Part shown: positions 12,618 to 13,419 of the stretch, piece after piece
Numbering within the stretch: the first letter of the stretch is position 1
How the letters are laid out: each line of letters begins with the position of its first letter
NCBI GenBank assembly: GCA_035283845.1
Contig: DATESZ010000063.1
Coordinates: 1 to 13,419 of the forward strand
Direction: 5' to 3'
Source: DATESZ01 sp035283845
GTDB taxonomy: Bacteria > Desulfobacterota > Syntrophia > Syntrophales > JACQWR01
Length of the DNA: 13,419 nt
Position numbers and translations under genes: made by a program
Notes under the pieces: generated by a model
What the model was told of the DNA's origin: nothing
Databases searched by the model: none
Seen by the model: the letters and a program-made list of their open reading frames with translations, nothing else

Positions 12618-13419
12618 TTATTCTTTTCCAGCTCGGGCTTGCCTATCCTTTGCCGGCAAAACGATCAGGTTGAGGAAATCCTCAACCTTCTTACGGTAAG
12701 ACTCTTCGGAAACGACCCTTGGATCCTCCATATCGACATCGAACATCATAATGGGTATCCCTGCCTTATGGCATTCATCCCTGGCCATGGCGTAGCTCGC
12801 TTTGAGGTACTTGCACCCATTGTGAGAAGCGATAATGATACAATCCGCTTTCCATTCCTTAGCTGTATAGAGTAAGTCATCCACCCAGATGTCCGCCGCA
12901 CCTCGTCCCTGTCTGGCCATTGGCAGACTCACCAGATACCTTTCAGCCAATCCCCTGATCATCCTTTCCGGGGAGGAAGTATCGATAGGCCTGTTAGCTG
13001 CATAGTAACTAACCAGTTGAATAACGCTCACAGCCCCATACTGTTCCTGCAAGTAATTGAGATAGGACAAATCCCAAAGGACGTGCATATGGAACCAACT
13101 GGCCCTTATCTTCTCCTCGGGAACCACCCTCAGGCCTCGTTCTACTCTTTCGATAGCTTCATCCCTCAGTGCTTTCATCACAGCCGTGCCCTGGGGATGC
13201 CCCGATAAAGCCGCAGAGGTAACAAAGGTGATTCCACCCTGCATGCTTTCAGCAGGGCACGGTATCAACTTTCTGAGCTCGTTCCATTCCAACCAATATT
13301 CAACCATCCGGTTGCTTTCCTCAATAACTTCTTTAGCCCGATCCCAATCCAGCTTGCGACCGGTTTGCTCCTCAATAAATGAGATCATGGCCTTTATTTG
13401 CCGTGCCATATACGCTATC
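12618..13419 (-). CDS. 2-hydroxyacyl-CoA dehydratase / benzoyl-CoA reductase family (HgdB/BcrB-BcrC-type) protein, N-terminus outside window
   Basis: About 266 C-terminal residues are visible. The frame is open to the right edge (Ile-Ala-Tyr precede the Met at 13409), so that Met is internal; family members are usually 370-430 residues. The stretch QIKAMISFIEEQTGRKLDW is the standard opening of the second half of this family (PF06050). Near the end come IIASHNGCK (192-200 from that Met; C199 is a likely [4Fe-4S] ligand), GIPIMMFDVDMEDPR (217-231) and YRKKVEDFLNLI, all typical. Members are D-components of hydroxyacyl-CoA dehydratases, subunits of ATP-dependent benzoyl-CoA reductases, or double-cubane proteins, which receive electrons from an ATP-driven activator (HgdC type). 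That activator and a second subunit are not in the window and may lie upstream. The stop is 2 bases from the next start, so it shares a transcript with the CdhC-like and CooC-like genes. Confidence 0.85.
   Translation of the reverse strand, partial: IAYMARQIKAMISFIEEQTGRKLDWDRAKEVIEESNRMVEYWLEWNELRKLIPCPAESMQGGITFVTSAALSGHPQGTAVMKALRDEAIERVERGLRVVPEEKIRASWFHMHVLWDLSYLNYLQEQYGAVSVIQLVSYYAANRPIDTSSPERMIRGLAERYLVSLPMARQGRGAADIWVDDLLYTAKEWKADCIIIASHNGCKYLKASYAMARDECHKAGIPIMMFDVDMEDPRVVSEESYRKKVEDFLNLIVLPAKDRQARAGKE

Noticed and set aside
11038..13419. A standard CODH/ACS (Wood-Ljungdahl) operon
   Set aside because: The ACS-like protein lacks the nickel-binding Cys-Gly-Cys region and no CODH, corrinoid protein or methyltransferase gene is present in the window.

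Overview
The window looks like chromosomal DNA of an anaerobic Gram-negative bacterium, most likely a Desulfobacterota/Syntrophales-type (deltaproteobacterial) organism. The reasons are an outer-membrane beta-barrel and lipoprotein, an O-antigen-type sugar locus, a FeoB / Cys-rich zinc-ribbon / DtxR-FeoA iron locus of the kind common in that group, and an oxygen-sensitive gene set (2-hydroxyacyl-CoA dehydratase-type protein, acetyl-CoA-synthase-like domain, CooC-type ATPase). The taxonomic call is an inference from gene content.

Region 1 (about 1-2202, + strand) is an iron-uptake locus: the C-terminal end of FeoB, a small Cys-rich zinc-ribbon reading frame that starts on the FeoB stop codon and runs without a stop into a signal-peptide-bearing outer-membrane beta-barrel, then a 17-codon micro-ORF whose stop overlaps the start of a DtxR/FeoA-type metal-dependent repressor. 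A lone SAM-methyltransferase-like gene follows (2246-2995, +).

Region 2 (3061-9939, - strand) is a six-gene, tightly packed operon read right to left: ddhB/rfbG, ddhC/rfbH, ddhA/rfbF, a yerE-like thiamine-diphosphate enzyme, a yerF-like SDR and a family 2 glycosyltransferase. Together these predict synthesis of a CDP-linked, two-carbon-branched 3,6-dideoxyhexose of the yersiniose type from glucose-1-phosphate, and its use in a surface glycan. Only the DdhD (E3) reductase is missing from the window. The yerE-like gene has no ATG/GTG/TTG at its true N-terminus: homology and a good Shine-Dalgarno both point to an ATT (AUU) start codon.

Region 3 (10172-10960, + strand) is a single SPOR + NlpC/P60 lipoprotein, divergent from the sugar operon.

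Region 4 (11038-13419, - strand) is an operon entering from the right edge: a 2-hydroxyacyl-CoA dehydratase/benzoyl-CoA-reductase-family protein (N-terminus outside), a short protein resembling the middle of the acetyl-CoA synthase beta subunit (CdhC/AcsB) but lacking most of the A-cluster domain, and a CooC/AcsF-like ATPase with a CxC motif. No CODH or full-length ACS is seen. This three-gene set is the best candidate here for an undescribed metalloenzyme system.

No tRNA, rRNA, CRISPR array, insertion sequence or long repeat was recognised. No gene-free stretch exceeds 300 bases.
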